From Corynespora cassiicola (Eukaryota; Ascomycota; Dothideomycetes; Pleosporales; Corynesporascaceae), in NCBI GenBank assembly GCA_022059125.1, contig JAEUWY010000005.1, forward strand, positions 5,332,001-5,396,000: a DNA stretch of 64,000 nt, given 5' to 3'. This document shows positions 41,891 to 54,200 of the stretch, in pieces. A model generated the notes under the pieces. The model searched no databases. It was not told the DNA's origin and saw only the letters and a program-made list of their open reading frames with translations. The position numbers and the translations under genes were made by a program. Each line of letters starts with the position of its first letter. Within the stretch, counting starts at the first letter, position 1.

Positions 41891-44557
41891 TTATACACCG
41901 GTCCAGGTCAGATTCCTCTCCAACTCAAAAGTCTTGCATAGCATCTCATCCTTTGGATCTGCGCTTTTGGCGATGATCACATCGAACTTGCCGCTTTCTG
42001 CCAACCAGCTGTGCTCGATACTATCCCAAAACGACACGGCATACTTGTCCAGGGTGAAACTCGTCCTTTTCGACTCGCCAGCTTCTAGCCAGATTTTTCG
42101 GAAGCCCTTCAGTTCTTTGACGGGTCGTAGGACGCTGCTATGCTGGTCCACAACGTAGAGTTGCACAATCTCATGTCCGGCCCGTTTGCCAGTGTTGGCT
42201 ACTTCGACTGTAGCCTCGAATGTCTCATTCTCTGTGATTTTGACCGTCTTGGGCACAGCCAAATTCGAATATTCAAAGCTGGTGTAAGACAAGCCTTGAC
42301 CGAAATGGAACATGGGCGCGTTGCGGAGTTTCTCATAGTAGCGGTAGCCGACAAAAACGCCTTCGCCATAATAAATTTGCCGATCTGCCTTTCCGAATGT
42401 CAAAAAGGTGGGAGTATCTTCGAGGCGTTTCGGAAATGTCATGGATAATCGACCGCAAGGATTGACGCGCCCAAAGAGGACATCTGCAATTGCATGGCCT
42501 GTTTCTTGTCCACCAAACCACGCATGAATGAGGGTTGATGCCCGATCAGCCCAGGGCATGGCTATGGGAGAACCTGATTGCGTGACCACGATCTAGTAGA
42601 GTCAGATGTGAGCTGGAATTGGTCAAAAGACTTACAGTATTGGGGTTTGCTTTGAGAACACACTCAATCAACTCATCGACGCCGGGCGGTAGAGCCAGCG
42701 ACTCCCTATCCATTGCTTCGCTCTCAAAATCACTGTTTAATCCGGCAATGACAACAGGAATATCAATATTCTTCGCCAGCTCTACTGCCTCTCTCAAAGC
42801 ATTGGCAGGGTCCATCTTTTCGCAGCATCCTATCCTCAATCCTCCCATGGGCAGCGCGCCCACCCCAGCAGTGGCGGGCTTGCTCTCGAGCCATACCATA
42901 ATCTCATACTCTTTGCCTTGTTCGATCTCCATTTCCGCTGTAACCTCCATACTCGCTTGATTGAACATCGGTGTCTGTATCGTCTTTGGCGGTTGGCTCG
43001 TGTAAAGGTCTATCTTTTCTTGGCCATCGACATACAATCTCCCCTTTCCCAGGATACAAAGTCCAAGTCGGACTGTGCAAGTCTTTGGTGCAGTGTACTT
43101 GGTTATAGCTTTGAGCCAATACAGAGGGGGGACGCCCGTTGGTAGACTGTCTGCGAAATACATTTGGGCCTGTTTTGTTGTCACGGAGGCCACTCGTTCC
43201 GTATTGGGATGTTGGAGAGGATCTTCTTTGAACCACTCCACCACAAATCCGGGTTGATCAGAATTCGGTACGTGCACGTTCGCCGTTAGCTGCGGTGTGA
43301 ATTGAAAAGCTGTGATATGAATTGTAAGCACGTCGAAGTCACCTCTGCTTGATCCGATCACTCACCCTGACATCCTACAGCAGACTGTACGTTTTCAACC
43401 CCCACTGTCTCGACGAATGCATCGTAAGGTGTGCTGATGTAGTAAGGCGGGAGGTCAGCCGAGCCACCGCCGCTGATGGCAGGGGAATGTACCGCGGAGC
43501 CGATCAATCCATATGTTTTCTTCGAAGTATGGTCCAGGGGAAGCATGCTCTGATTGTTTTTCAAAAGTACAATGGATTCGCCGGCTACTCTTCGACAGAG
43601 GTCGCGCTTCTCCTGAGTGTCGCCACTCTTCTGTCCGGAAACTTCCCTCCAAGGCTGCACCTTGTTGACAAGGTTAAGAAGGTTACGCACTCTTTCGTCA
43701 ATCGTAGACTTTCTAACTTTCCCAGACAAAACGGCCCATAGTAGTAGATCGCCTCTCCACCTTGTAGGTCCTGGCATCTCCAGATCCATACCCGCGTTGA
43801 CGGACTCGGAAGTGCTATAAGTACCGAACCAATCGCTCATCACGAGTCCGTTCCATCCCCAGTCTTCTCTGAGGACTTTCTTCATAAGCCAAGGATCTTC
43901 CGATGCGTGAATACCGTTGATCATATTGTATGCCATCATGAAGGACCATGGATTTGCGTCCCGGACTGCAATCTGGAACGGGAGAAGGTGCACTTCGCGT
44001 AGGGTGCGCTCTGACGCGCGAACATCGTCTTCCACAGACATTTGCGACTGATCATGAGCTGCATAGTGCTTTATCGAGCACGCGACACCGTTTTCCTGGA
44101 CGCCGTTGATGTATGCCGCTGCCAAGTTGCCGCTGAGACATGGGTCTTCAGCAAATGCCTCGAAAGCGCGACCAAGGAGAGGGGAGCGCTGTATACAGAC
44201 TGTCGGGCCTAGAATAATGTTACATTCTCTGTCTTTAGCTTCGTCAGCCAGTAATTGTCCCGCTTTGTGCATCAAATCGACATCGAATGTTGCTCCCATC
44301 GCCGTCGCCGATGGCAGCAGCATGCCAGCCGGACCATTGAAGAAGTGGGTTCCACGCACCCCATGGGGGCCGTCTGAAGTCTAATTCTGTTATCAGTCAT
44401 TGCCTTAGTCTAATAGTCGCGCAAGACATACCGTGATGCTAGGTATTCCGAGGTGCTCAACAGCAAAAGTACTCCATGAGTCTTTGCCAGCAAGCAGCTT
44501 GACTTTTTCATCAATAGTTAGCTGTTCGATTGCTCGCTCCACATCGATTGACAACAT
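41891..44557 (-). CDS. GH3 family glycosidase with PA14 domain, intracellular
   Basis: Minus strand, exons 44432-44557, 43366-44380, 42636-43309 and 41891-42592, introns 43-56 nt, 838 aa. N-terminal GH3 barrel: EQLTIDEKVKLLAGKDSW, TSDGPHGVRGT, LLGRAFEAFAEDP, KHYAAHDQ, and the nucleophile Asp (about 225) in GLVMSDWFGTYS. The third exon inserts a PA14 domain (carbohydrate-binding beta-barrel) into the second domain, where the acid/base Glu region follows (GLNSDFESEAMDRESLALPPG). A fibronectin-III-like domain ends the protein. GH3/PA14 enzymes of this length are mostly beta-glucosidases, some beta-xylosidases. No signal peptide (MLSIDVERAIEQ), so cytosolic. Divergent from the sugar transporter over a 589-bp space holding two CCGCGG motifs. 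Confidence 0.9.
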
Positions 44558-44756
44558 GATTACAAGAACAGGACGAATCAAGCAGTTTGGTAGAACAATG
44601 ACGGCAGCTGAAGAGAGGGTCGACGATTTGGACAGTTACCGAGGAGTGTGTCCGCCATCTCGACCTCTCAAACGTGAAATACATAACGCATCGGACTCGA
44701 CACCCTCCCGGTCAATTGCCGCCACGTCGGATGACGATCGGGGCGGGGGCAATTCT

Positions 44757-44762
44757 CCGCGG
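44757..44762. promoter_or_regulatory. CCGCGG site in GH3/transporter divergent promoter
   Basis: CCGCGG preceded by AATTCT. 200 bp upstream of the GH3 start and 385 bp upstream of the transporter start. Same half-site as the regulator promoter palindrome. Confidence 0.5.
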
Positions 44763-44797
44763 CGAAAACCGTGATTAGTTTGACCTGCCAAATTTGT

Positions 44798-44803
44798 CCG
44801 CGG
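44798..44803. promoter_or_regulatory. second CCGCGG site in the divergent promoter
   Basis: CCGCGG within GTCCGCGGAC, preceded by AATTT. It lies 35 bp beyond the first site, between the GH3 and transporter genes. Confidence 0.5.
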
Positions 44804-45146
44804 ACTATTAGCAGATTTTCCCAGATCAAGTGATGCTACTACCCCAGACTATGAGTCTCTATTTCTTTTTTGGCGGAATCGAACGCTCTAGGACTATTTA
44901 CCTCGTACGACCGCTCACATGGGATTGGTACCACTGCCGCCTAGCTTTGCCACCCACCAGTCGTGGGCAGACGCAAACGCCAAGTCTAGAGATCTCGACG
45001 CAAAGGCCACCGGTGCCGAAAATCAAGGCCTGAGCGAGCTGCATACACTTCGAGACTAGAGATATAAGGCTCGGGTTCCTCTCAATGTTTTCATTGCACT
45101 CGTTCCGTCTCTAACAGGTACACTTCGTGGGCGTCAAACCATCGAC

Positions 45147-46862
45147 ATGTCCAAGCAGGAGACTCACAAAGCATATGCAACATCTGAAAAGATGATTGAG
45201 CATGCCACAGAGTCACGCGTCAAGGATCACATCCCCGACTACGGAAAGTCTTGGATCTTTGTATCCCATCTCAGGACACTCAATATCATGCTTATCGTAC
45301 CTCTTCTGACGGCCTACACGACTGGATTTGATGGAAGCATGCTGAACGGGATGCAGAGTCTGCCATACTGGAATCAGGGTGAGTTTTCAATTCTGCTTGT
45401 AAGAACTTCTCGCTGATGATATTAGACTTCAACAATCCTACTGGAAGTATCCTAGGCCTTGTCAATACGATCCAGCTAATTGGTAGCATTGCTGTGATAC
45501 CGCTCACGCCAATGGTTGCCGATCGCTATGGACGCCGCGCAGGCATATTTGGAGGGTCACTCGTTCTCATTATTGGTGCAGTGATCATGGGAGCAGGCCC
45601 CTCTCTGGGAACCTTTCTTGCTGGTCGCGCCTTGGTCGGTGCAGGTAGTGTCTTTGTTAATGTTGCCGCCGCCCCAATGCTTGGAGAGTTGGCGTATCCA
45701 TCCCATCGTCCGATCATCACGGCCATCTACAATACTTCTTGGGTAAGTTCATATGGCCAAAACTCTGTTATAGAAGTTGACAATTACAGTATCTCGGAGC
45801 GATTGTAGCTGCCTGGACCACCTACGGAACGTTCAAAATGCCCAATAGCTGGAGCTGGAGAATTCCTTGCCTCCTCCAAGCAGCACCGTCCCTCATCCAA
45901 CTTATCGCCGTATACTTTATCCCCGAAAGCCCTCGATGGCTCATTGCCAACGACCGATCCGAAGAAGCTCAGCGCGTTCTCTGTCGATATCACGCGGGCA
46001 CTGAAGAGCCTACTGAGCTAGTTCTAGCAGAGATGGATGAAATAACGGTAGCAATTGCCATGGAAAAGTTGCAAAACACTTCATCATACCTCGACTTTTT
46101 CAAGACTGGTAGACATCCCCCTTTGAATTTCCATAATTATTTGCTAACTCGATTGCAGCCGGAAACCGACATCGCATCTTCATCTGTATCACCATGGGTT
46201 TCTTGATCCAATGGTGCGGCAACGGCCTAGTATCCTACTATCTCGTCCAAGTCCTCAAATCTGTCGGCATCACGGACCCGGAGGTCCAAAACATCATCAA
46301 CGGCATTCTGCAAATCTTCAACTACATCGTCGCCGTAAGCTCCGCGCTGCTGGTCGAGCGCTTCGGTCGCCGCCGCCTGTTCCTCATTTCGCTAAGTGGC
46401 ATGACGGTCGCATTCATCATCTGGACCGCCGTGTCCGCTGTGAACCAACAGCAAGGCTTCGCAAATAAAGGGCTGGGCATCGGCGTCGTGACCATGATCT
46501 TCGTCTTCTTCCTGTTTTACAACATGGCCATGAACCCCGTCCCGACGACGTATCTGCTGGAGATTCTGCCATACACATTGCGTGCAAAGGGCCTTACAAT
46601 CTTCAATATGGGGCAATTTTGCAGCTCCGTGTTCAACGGTTTCGTGAACCCAGTTGCGCTCGCAGCCATTAATTGGAAGTACTACATCGTCTACGTATGT
46701 GCTCTCCTCTTCTGGTTTGCAATCGTCTGGTTCACATTCCCCGAGACTCGTGGTCGTAGTTTGGAGGAGGTGGCTTTGATTTTTGATGGCGAGCAGGCGT
46801 TGCAAAGGACTGAAAAGAACGTTGAAAAGGAGGGAACCACCGAGGTGATTGAACAACTATGA
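45147..46862 (+). CDS. MFS sugar transporter (lactose permease / cellodextrin type)
   Basis: Exons 45147-45378, 45426-45742, 45790-46108 and 46159-46862, introns 47-50 nt, 523 aa. Twelve predicted membrane helices with sugar-porter signatures: TTGFDGSMLNGMQ in helix 1, ADRYGRRAG after helix 2, PESPRWLIANDRSEEA at the end of the first half, ERFGRRRLFLIS in the second, and PETRGRSLEEVALIF at the end. The overall pattern matches fungal lactose permease-like and cellodextrin transporters, which import beta-linked di- and oligosaccharides by proton symport in the plasma membrane. The divergent partner encodes the GH3 enzyme without signal peptide, which fits import followed by internal cleavage. 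Substrate not determined. Confidence 0.9.
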
Positions 46863-47582
46863 AAACAAAAACTCAATAATGTCTACCGCATCATTATAGA
46901 TACACTTTATTCCGAATGTTCAATACCCGACTTTTAATTTTTATCATGAATTTTTCTTCACGATTGTGTCGACAGCTTTTCAGAAAAATGATCACTAACA
47001 AAACCCCTAACTGGTGAGATTGAGGCTTCACGTTTCGTTGCTGAGCCCTACCAGCTACCGAACAACTACATACAAACTTCGTCATATTCCTGATTGTCAA
47101 AGCCTCCAGCTTCAGTTGCTACTTGCAGAAAGAACACAAAACATGCATCACTCATCAAGCCCTGTTCCAACCAAGCGTTGCTCACTTCTATCCCATGAAA
47201 TCTCCTATTTTGTGTCAGCGGACGAGGCAGTAGCTCCTTTGTGAGCCAGATCATGTTTGAAAAGAGTACCTGAGCTCAATGTGTCATAAAAAACAAACAT
47301 CACTCATCAAGCAAAGCTTGAAAACAAAACCGACAACCGCCGGTCAACGAATCTATTCACATCCTCAATGTTAAATCTCTCGATCGAGGAAAAATCTATG
47401 GCAATGTTGATGGGAGTCAAGACCCTTCCGGCACCATGAAAATGCATGTTAAATGTCTGTCAAATGACGGGTGCCCATGTTGAAAGTAAATCCCACATTA
47501 TCCAAAAAAACGCCGTCGCTCAGTGTTGAAAAAAGGGTCCTGGTCGTGATACACAAAATGAGAAATACACAGAGCCTATCGC
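46863..47582. other. convergent intergenic region
   Basis: 720 bp between the stop codons of the sugar transporter (plus) and GCV2 (minus); AT-rich 3' flanks. No gene seen. Confidence 0.55.
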
Positions 47583-50500
47583 CTAGGTAGGCGTGGGGGC
47601 GGCGGCGCCGGTAATGTCCTCTGAGCCTTCTACGGGAGCGCACGTGCAGAAGAGGTTGGTGTCACCGTAGGCTGTGTGTTGTTAGTAGTTGGAGGGCGAA
47701 ATAGTTGGATCAACTCACCATCATTCAGCCTGGTCACCGCAGGCCAAAACTTCTTCTCACGAAGGTAGGGCAGAGGGTAGGCTGCTTGTGCCCTGGTATA
47801 TGGGCGGTCCCACTCGCTCTCAATCAGGTCATGCTGCGAGTGAGGAGACATCTTCAGTAGGTTGCCCTCGCGCGGCTGCTCGCCCTTTTCCACGCTCTCG
47901 ATCTCCTTCCGAATTGAGATGAGGGCATCACAGAAGCGGTCAAGCTCTTCCTTGCTCTCCGACTCGGTAGGCTCAATCATGAGCGTATTGGCGACTGGCC
48001 AAGACATGGTCGGCGCGTGGAAGCCATAATCTTGCAGACGCTTAGCAATGTCAATGGCTTCAATGCCGCACGTCTCCTTGAACTTGCGGACATCGAGGAT
48101 GAACTCGTGTGCGCAGCGGCCCTTGTCGTTGGTGTACAGGATCGGATAGTGAGGCTTCAGGCGGGCGAGGATGTAGTTGGCGTTGAGTAGGGTAATCTTA
48201 GTGGCCTGGGTGAGTCCGACTGATCCCATCATCTTGATGTAGGCCCAACTGATGGGCAGAATACTGGCACTTCCCCATGGAGCACCGCTAATGGGCTCGA
48301 TGGCCTTTTCTCCGCCAACCTCGCTGCGCAAGTGACCAGGCAGGTAGGGCGTGAGGTGCTCCTTGACACCAATAGGTCCGACACCAGGTCCGCCACCACC
48401 GTGGGGAATGCAGAAGGTCTTGTGCAGATTCAAGTGGCACACATCTGCGCCAATCTCGCCTGGCGAGCAGAGACCAATCTGAGCATTCATGTTGGCGCCA
48501 TCCATGTAGACCTGACCGCCGTGCTCGTGGATAAGGTCGCACACTTGCTTAATCTTGGGCTCAAAAACACCAAAGGTGCTGGGGTACGTAATCATGATTG
48601 CACCGAGCTCCTCGCTGTGCTTCTTGCACTTGGCTTCGAGATCCTTCATGTCGAGGTTTCCAGTGACAGTGTCGCACTTGACCGGCACGACCCTCATTCC
48701 TGCCATGGCAGCAGAGGCGGGGTTCGTTCCGTGGGCAGAGACCGGGATAAGGCAAATGTCACGCTTCTTGCCGGGCTGCTGCTCGAGGTACCTGCGGATG
48801 ACGCGCAGTCCAGCAAACTCGCCCTGTGCACCCGAGTTGGGCTGCAGCGACACCGAGTGGAAGCCGGTAATGTTGGCCAGGTCCTGTTCGAGCTGCTCAG
48901 TCATAGCCTTATATCCCTTGGCCCTGTGAAGGGGAACGAAGGGGTGCAGGTTCCCAACGGAAGAAAAGGAGACGGGCGCCATCTCGGTCGTGGCGTTGAG
49001 CTTCATCGTGCAGGATCCAAGGGGAATCATTGAGTGCACCAACGAGAGGTCCTTGGACTGGAGGTGGTGAATGTAGCGCAAGAGTTCCGTTTCGGAGTGG
49101 TGCGAGTTGAAGACAGGATGCGTCAGGAATTCGCTGGTCCGCTCGAAGCCAGAGGGAGGAGACACATTCTGCGGAGTCTGGAAATCGACAGCAGCACCGG
49201 ATCCGAACTTCTGGAACGCAGCAATCAAACGCGAAGCCTGATCAAACGTTGTAGACTCGTCGACGGAAATGCCAATATGGTTGTCATCCACCTTGCGCAC
49301 GAGGAGGTCCTCCTTTTCGAGAGCAGCAATGATCTCGTCAGTCTTGCCCTCGGTGCCCACCACAAAGGTATCAAATGGAGCTGGCGCATTGTCCAATTTT
49401 CCACGCTGACCAGTAGCAAAGCCGGACTTGATGAGGGCATCCTGGACGAAGCGTGCCGTGGCTACCACCTGCCTAGCAATGGCAGTGAGTCCCTTGGGGC
49501 CGTGGTAGACGGCATACATGGCGCTCATGTTGGCCAACAGCGCCTGAGCCGTGCAAATGTTGCTCGTAGCCTTTTCACGGCGAATGTGCTGCTCTCGCGT
49601 CTGAAGAGCCAGGCGGGCGGCCGGGTTGCCCAGCCTGTCTTTGGAGAGACCGATGATGCGGCCGGGGATCTTGCGCTTAAACTTGTCGGCACAAGCGAAG
49701 AAGGCAGCGTGAGGACCGCCGTATCCAAGAGGCACGCCGAGTCGCTGCGCGTTTCCAAAAGCTACATCTGCGCCAAACTCGCCGGGGGGAGTGAGCAGTG
49801 TGAGAGCCAACAGATCCGTCGCGACGCTGAAGAGAGCTCCATTCTTGTGCACTTTTTCAGAGAGGGTGCGGAAGTCGTGCACGCCGCCATCCGTATCTGG
49901 GTATTGTGCCAAGACACCGACCAAATCGTCGCCTAGCTCCTCGACCCGCTTGCAGTTGTCTGCGAGCACATCGCCAACCTCGATCTTGACGCCGAAACCC
50001 TGCGCACGCGAGTGCAGCACTGCAATGGTCTGCGGGTGGCACGCGCTGGAGACAAAGAAGGTCTTGTTGGGCCGCTTTTGGCGAGACAGCGGGAGCATTC
50101 CGAGGGCCAGAGTCATAGCCTCGGCGGCGGCGGTCGGCTCGTCCAGCAATGACGCATTGGCAATGGGGAGTCCGGTGAGGTCGGTCACCATGGTCTGAAA
50201 GTTGAGGAGCGACTCCAGTCGACCCTGGCTGATCTCGGGCTGGTAGGGCGTGTAGCTCGTGTACCACGCGGGGTTCTCGAGAACATTGCGCTTAATCACC
50301 TCGGGGACCTTGGTGCCATAGTAACCGCATCCGATGAAGCTGTCGCCTCCCTTGTTCTCGCCCAGGATTTTTTGTGCGTCGCTGAGAAACGCAGCTTCGG
50401 GAATTCCCCGCGTCTGCCACTCTTCTGGCACTCCAGGAGAGAGCTTTCCGACTTGTAGCGATCGGGACGAGAGGATGTCGGACGGTACAACCTGCTCCAC

Positions 50501-50776
50501 GAACTCGTCAAGGGTCTTGGCGGGAGGGTCCAGCGCCTTGAGCATCTCGTTGGCGGATGAGGTCGAGGGGCCGATGTGGCGACGAGCAAAGGTGTCGAGG
50601 TGCTGCAGCGGCCGCACCGTGCCCGAGGGGCGCGAGGAGGATTCCAGGACATCCTCAGCGGGCGTGGCATGGAACGACCGGCGGGGAGCGAAGCGCAGAG
50701 TGGCAGCCAGGGCTCGCGGGCGCGGTCGAGCGACGCGGACAGCAGCAGAAGCTGCCCTCAGACACGAGGTGCGCAT
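47583..50776 (-). CDS. GCV2: glycine dehydrogenase (decarboxylating), P-protein, mitochondrial
   Basis: Minus strand, exons 47719-50776 and 47583-47671, intron 47672-47718 (GTGAGT...ACAG), 1048 aa. This is the P-protein of the glycine cleavage complex: it decarboxylates glycine with pyridoxal phosphate and passes the aminomethyl group to the lipoyl H-protein in the mitochondrial matrix. The N-terminus is rich in Arg, Ala and Ser (import presequence, about 35-60 residues). The two fused halves are clear: DTFARRHIGPS and EFVEQVVPSDI in the first, MIPLGSCTMKLNATTEM and the PLP lysine (about 783, HLNLHKTFCIPHGGGGPG) in the second. The small last exon restores the conserved end AYGDTNLFCTCAPVE. 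Start choice is supported by the presequence and single upstream context. Confidence 0.97.
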
Positions 50777-51239
50777 TTTGAGGGTCCAATGGCTCAGTCG
50801 GCGTGGTTGAGGCCAGCGGCGGGGACTGTACCAGTTTCTGGAGACTCGCGTCGGTCGGCGGACAAAGAGTGACGCGGAGGTACTACTGGAGGTAGCACGA
50901 GTGAGGCGCCGTGTGCATGCAGTCGAGAGAGAAGGGGGGAGAGAGGGGAGAAGAGGAGGAGAAGACTGCGGAGAAGGAAAAAAGTCCAGACAACGTCACG
51001 GCGCTTCCCCAGACGCGGGCGGTGAGGGTGGTGGGATTGTGGGACGACGCGACGGCGAACGAGTCGGTCGCCGTCGATAGCCGTCCGACTTTTTTCGACG
51101 ACGATAAGCTTCCGCTAGCGCTGGCGAATCACGTTGGCCCCGCCCCGCCGCACCGCGGCCGCACGACCCGCCGGCGTAGCAGCGTCTTATCGAGTAAAAC
51201 TATCCTGCACACGATTTGTATTCATAATAGATTCTGCCT
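50777..51239. other. GCV2 promoter region
   Basis: 463 bp between the GCV2 start and the NTE1 stop, both on the minus strand. GC-rich with purine-rich (GGAGA) runs near 50,930-50,980. No gene. Confidence 0.5.
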
Positions 51240-54200
51240 CTAGATGCTGGCTCGCCTCGGCGCCATGGTCCGCCTGAGATTCTTTTCCTTCTCCGTCTCC
51301 TCCGTGACGGGCAGCACGCCCTGCTCGCGCAGCTGCCCCAGGTATTCCTTGCCGTAACGGTATCCCACCTCGTAGATCTCGTCGAATTTGGCAAAGTCCA
51401 GCGTCCCGTACGCGTCGATGGGCGGGCGCATGTACCTGCACCCGGGCGTGTTTTTTGCCCGTTCGAGCGCGTCGTAGCTTGACACATAGGCAAGGCGAGA
51501 CTGGATCTCGGACAGCGTGGGCGGATTGGGATGTGAGGAGAAGGGATTCCATCGGTTGACAATGGCCCAAAATCCAGACAGCGAGTCCCCAAACTGCTGC
51601 GGTGTCGTGTCGTCCAGACTCCCAACGTCTACCGCGAAGATGACATCTGCACCCAGACTCTTCATGTGGGTGACGGTGAGGTTGTCAATGTACCCGCCGT
51701 CGAGCAGCATGTTGCCATTGTCGTCGCATAGCGGGGGCAAGAGGCCGGCCAGAGACATGGACGCCCGCACATAGCGCCAGACGTAGCCGCTGGTATGAAT
51801 CTCCGAGCGACTCTTGCTAATGTTGGTCGTGTTGCAGTAGAATTCAAGCCAAAAGTCTTCGATCTGCGAGTTGCCAAACGTCTTGTAGATGCCGCGGTTG
51901 AACTCGTGGCCCGTCGTGTACGAGGCCCTGCTGGTGTTAGCAAATGCGCATGGTTGACAAACAATACACTTACGATGGATAGGTGAGGTCCAGCGCAAAC
52001 CTCCACATGCTGCCCATGCGACCTGCAAACTTCTTGGCTCTGCCGTACATGGGCACAACGTCTGCGTCCCACGCGTAAAGCGCGCCGATAAACGCGCCGA
52101 TGGACGTACCGCCGACCATGTCAATCGGAATACCGGCCTCTTCCAACGCTCGGATGATGCCGATTTGGGAGATTCCGCGCGCCCCGCCGCCTCCGAGAAC
52201 GAGACCGACAGATTTTCCGCAAAGCCTCCTCGCCAGGCGATGAAAGTCACCTTTGAAAGGTGTCTCTGCCGAATAGAGAGGCGTTTGTCGAACCTTGCGC
52301 GACGTGTATTTTTGAATTTCGGCCTGCAAGACTTGGACCCGCTGCTTGAGCGCAGTTCCAAATCGGCGCCCTGCAGGATGGGCGGGCTCTGGGGTGGTGC
52401 GGAACGACATTTGAATATGGTGGTGGCTGCCATTGACCCACGGCCGATTGCGGAGCCACTTTCTGCTCAGACCGGACTGACAGAAGCGCTCCGAATGCAA
52501 AATAACTAGTTCCTTCCGCGCAGTCGTCTTTGTCGTCAAGAGAAATCGCTCGTACTCGCCAATGTTTGGTGAAGACTCGGCCAGTCCAACGAGCAGAATG
52601 CAGTCGGCCTGGCTGATGCAGGTCTGTGTCCACGGAGATTTGACTGTGGTATCTGCTACATAGAGCACCAATCCGTACTTTTCCTCAAGATCTGCGAGGT
52701 ACTGCGAGAGTTTGAGCTTTCCCATGCGGTTGAATGCATGCCGCCCGAGGTGATTGAGAATGGCCGCTTGGTTGAGCGAGACAACCCCGTTTGGCGTGCC
52801 AATCTGATTCAGCGCCGTCATTAGACGTCCAGCAAACTCGACAACTGGGATTCCAGCCGTGACGGGGAGAATGGCTACGGTGCGGAGATTGACAGTCGAG
52901 GATACCCTGCTGCGGGAGGCTTTGCTCCGCTCTTTAGCCTGCTCGTGAAGAGGATCGTCAACCAATGCTCGCATGCGTGATGCGACAATTTTGGAAATCT
53001 TGAGTGTGATTCCTGGATGCTCCAGGGCAAGGCTGTTGAAGAGAGTCTTGGGAAACTTGGCTAGCTCCGTGTCACGTATGGCATGTAGGGAACCAGGTCG
53101 GGCTGATTCCGTGAGGACCTCCAGCTCGCCAACACTGTCACCCTGGCCATATTCGCCAATAACCTTCATGTTATTGTTCTCGCCGTCTTGAATAGCCCGC
53201 AGCCGGCCATTCAACACTATATAAATGGCGTCGCTCTCATCACCCTGGTTGTAGATGACTTGTCCAGAATTGACTTGAACCCATTCCAGTGCAAAATCAA
53301 TGTGGAGAATCAGACGAGGTAGGAGCGAAGTTAAGCGCTTCGCCATGGTCAGTAATACGACTGGGTAACGATCGACTATCCGCTCAATGGATGCTCGCGG
53401 CAAAAACCCGACATAAACATCTGTCTTGGCTGTGACATCGATGAATGATCGGTACGAGGATACGGTCCCTAGATAGCCCGCCAGACCGCCCGGCTTGGTC
53501 AAGAATAGGCTCTTCCTCGACCTCCTTTTCTTGCTATCAGCTCCTTGGCGCGTGGAGGTGCTTGTGGTTGATCGTCTGAGTTGAGGACCGGCAAAAAGCT
53601 CAGAATCTGTCATTTCAGGCGCCGAGGGGAAAGTCCCAAGTACGTTGGGCTCGCCGTGCTCTTCTTCAATGGGTACGCTGACGTCGAGGAATCCATCGAT
53701 CACATAGTATAATCCAGGATTCCGCTCGCCTTGTTCGACGAGCACGGCGCCCTTGGGAAAGAATACAATCTCAACGTCATTAACCAATTCCTCCACAATA
53801 TTTTGATGTCCACCAACGCTCATCGTAGATACACCGGATGCTGAGATGATCGATTCGGTGTCGCCGTCACGCGAGGCTTCATACGGGTCGATGAAGCCAA
53901 ACGCATTGGTGAAGACGGCCTTTTGCCGCTTGGCATCAAATGAAACCAATCGCGGCGACTGCTCTACTGACTGTGACTTGACTGTATTTTCCAGGTTCGT
54001 CAGGCCGATTGCCTTGAACATGCACTCTAGGACTGATTCTCTAAAAACGGTGGCTTCGTCTACTGATTCCTGCCGATGCAGGGCATTTGGGCGCGTCATG
54101 GGTGAAGTAAACGGATTGAATGCACCACCATCCAAGGGTGTGCGGGCATCACGTCGAGCATCCTGTTGATAGGGCTGTGAGAAGCTGTATCGACTTGGGC

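Noticed and set aside
48332..49936. Two adjacent antisense frames of 233 and 300 codons inside GCV2
   Set aside because: Strongly conserved GCV2 protein explains this DNA fully; the antisense products have no recognisable family.
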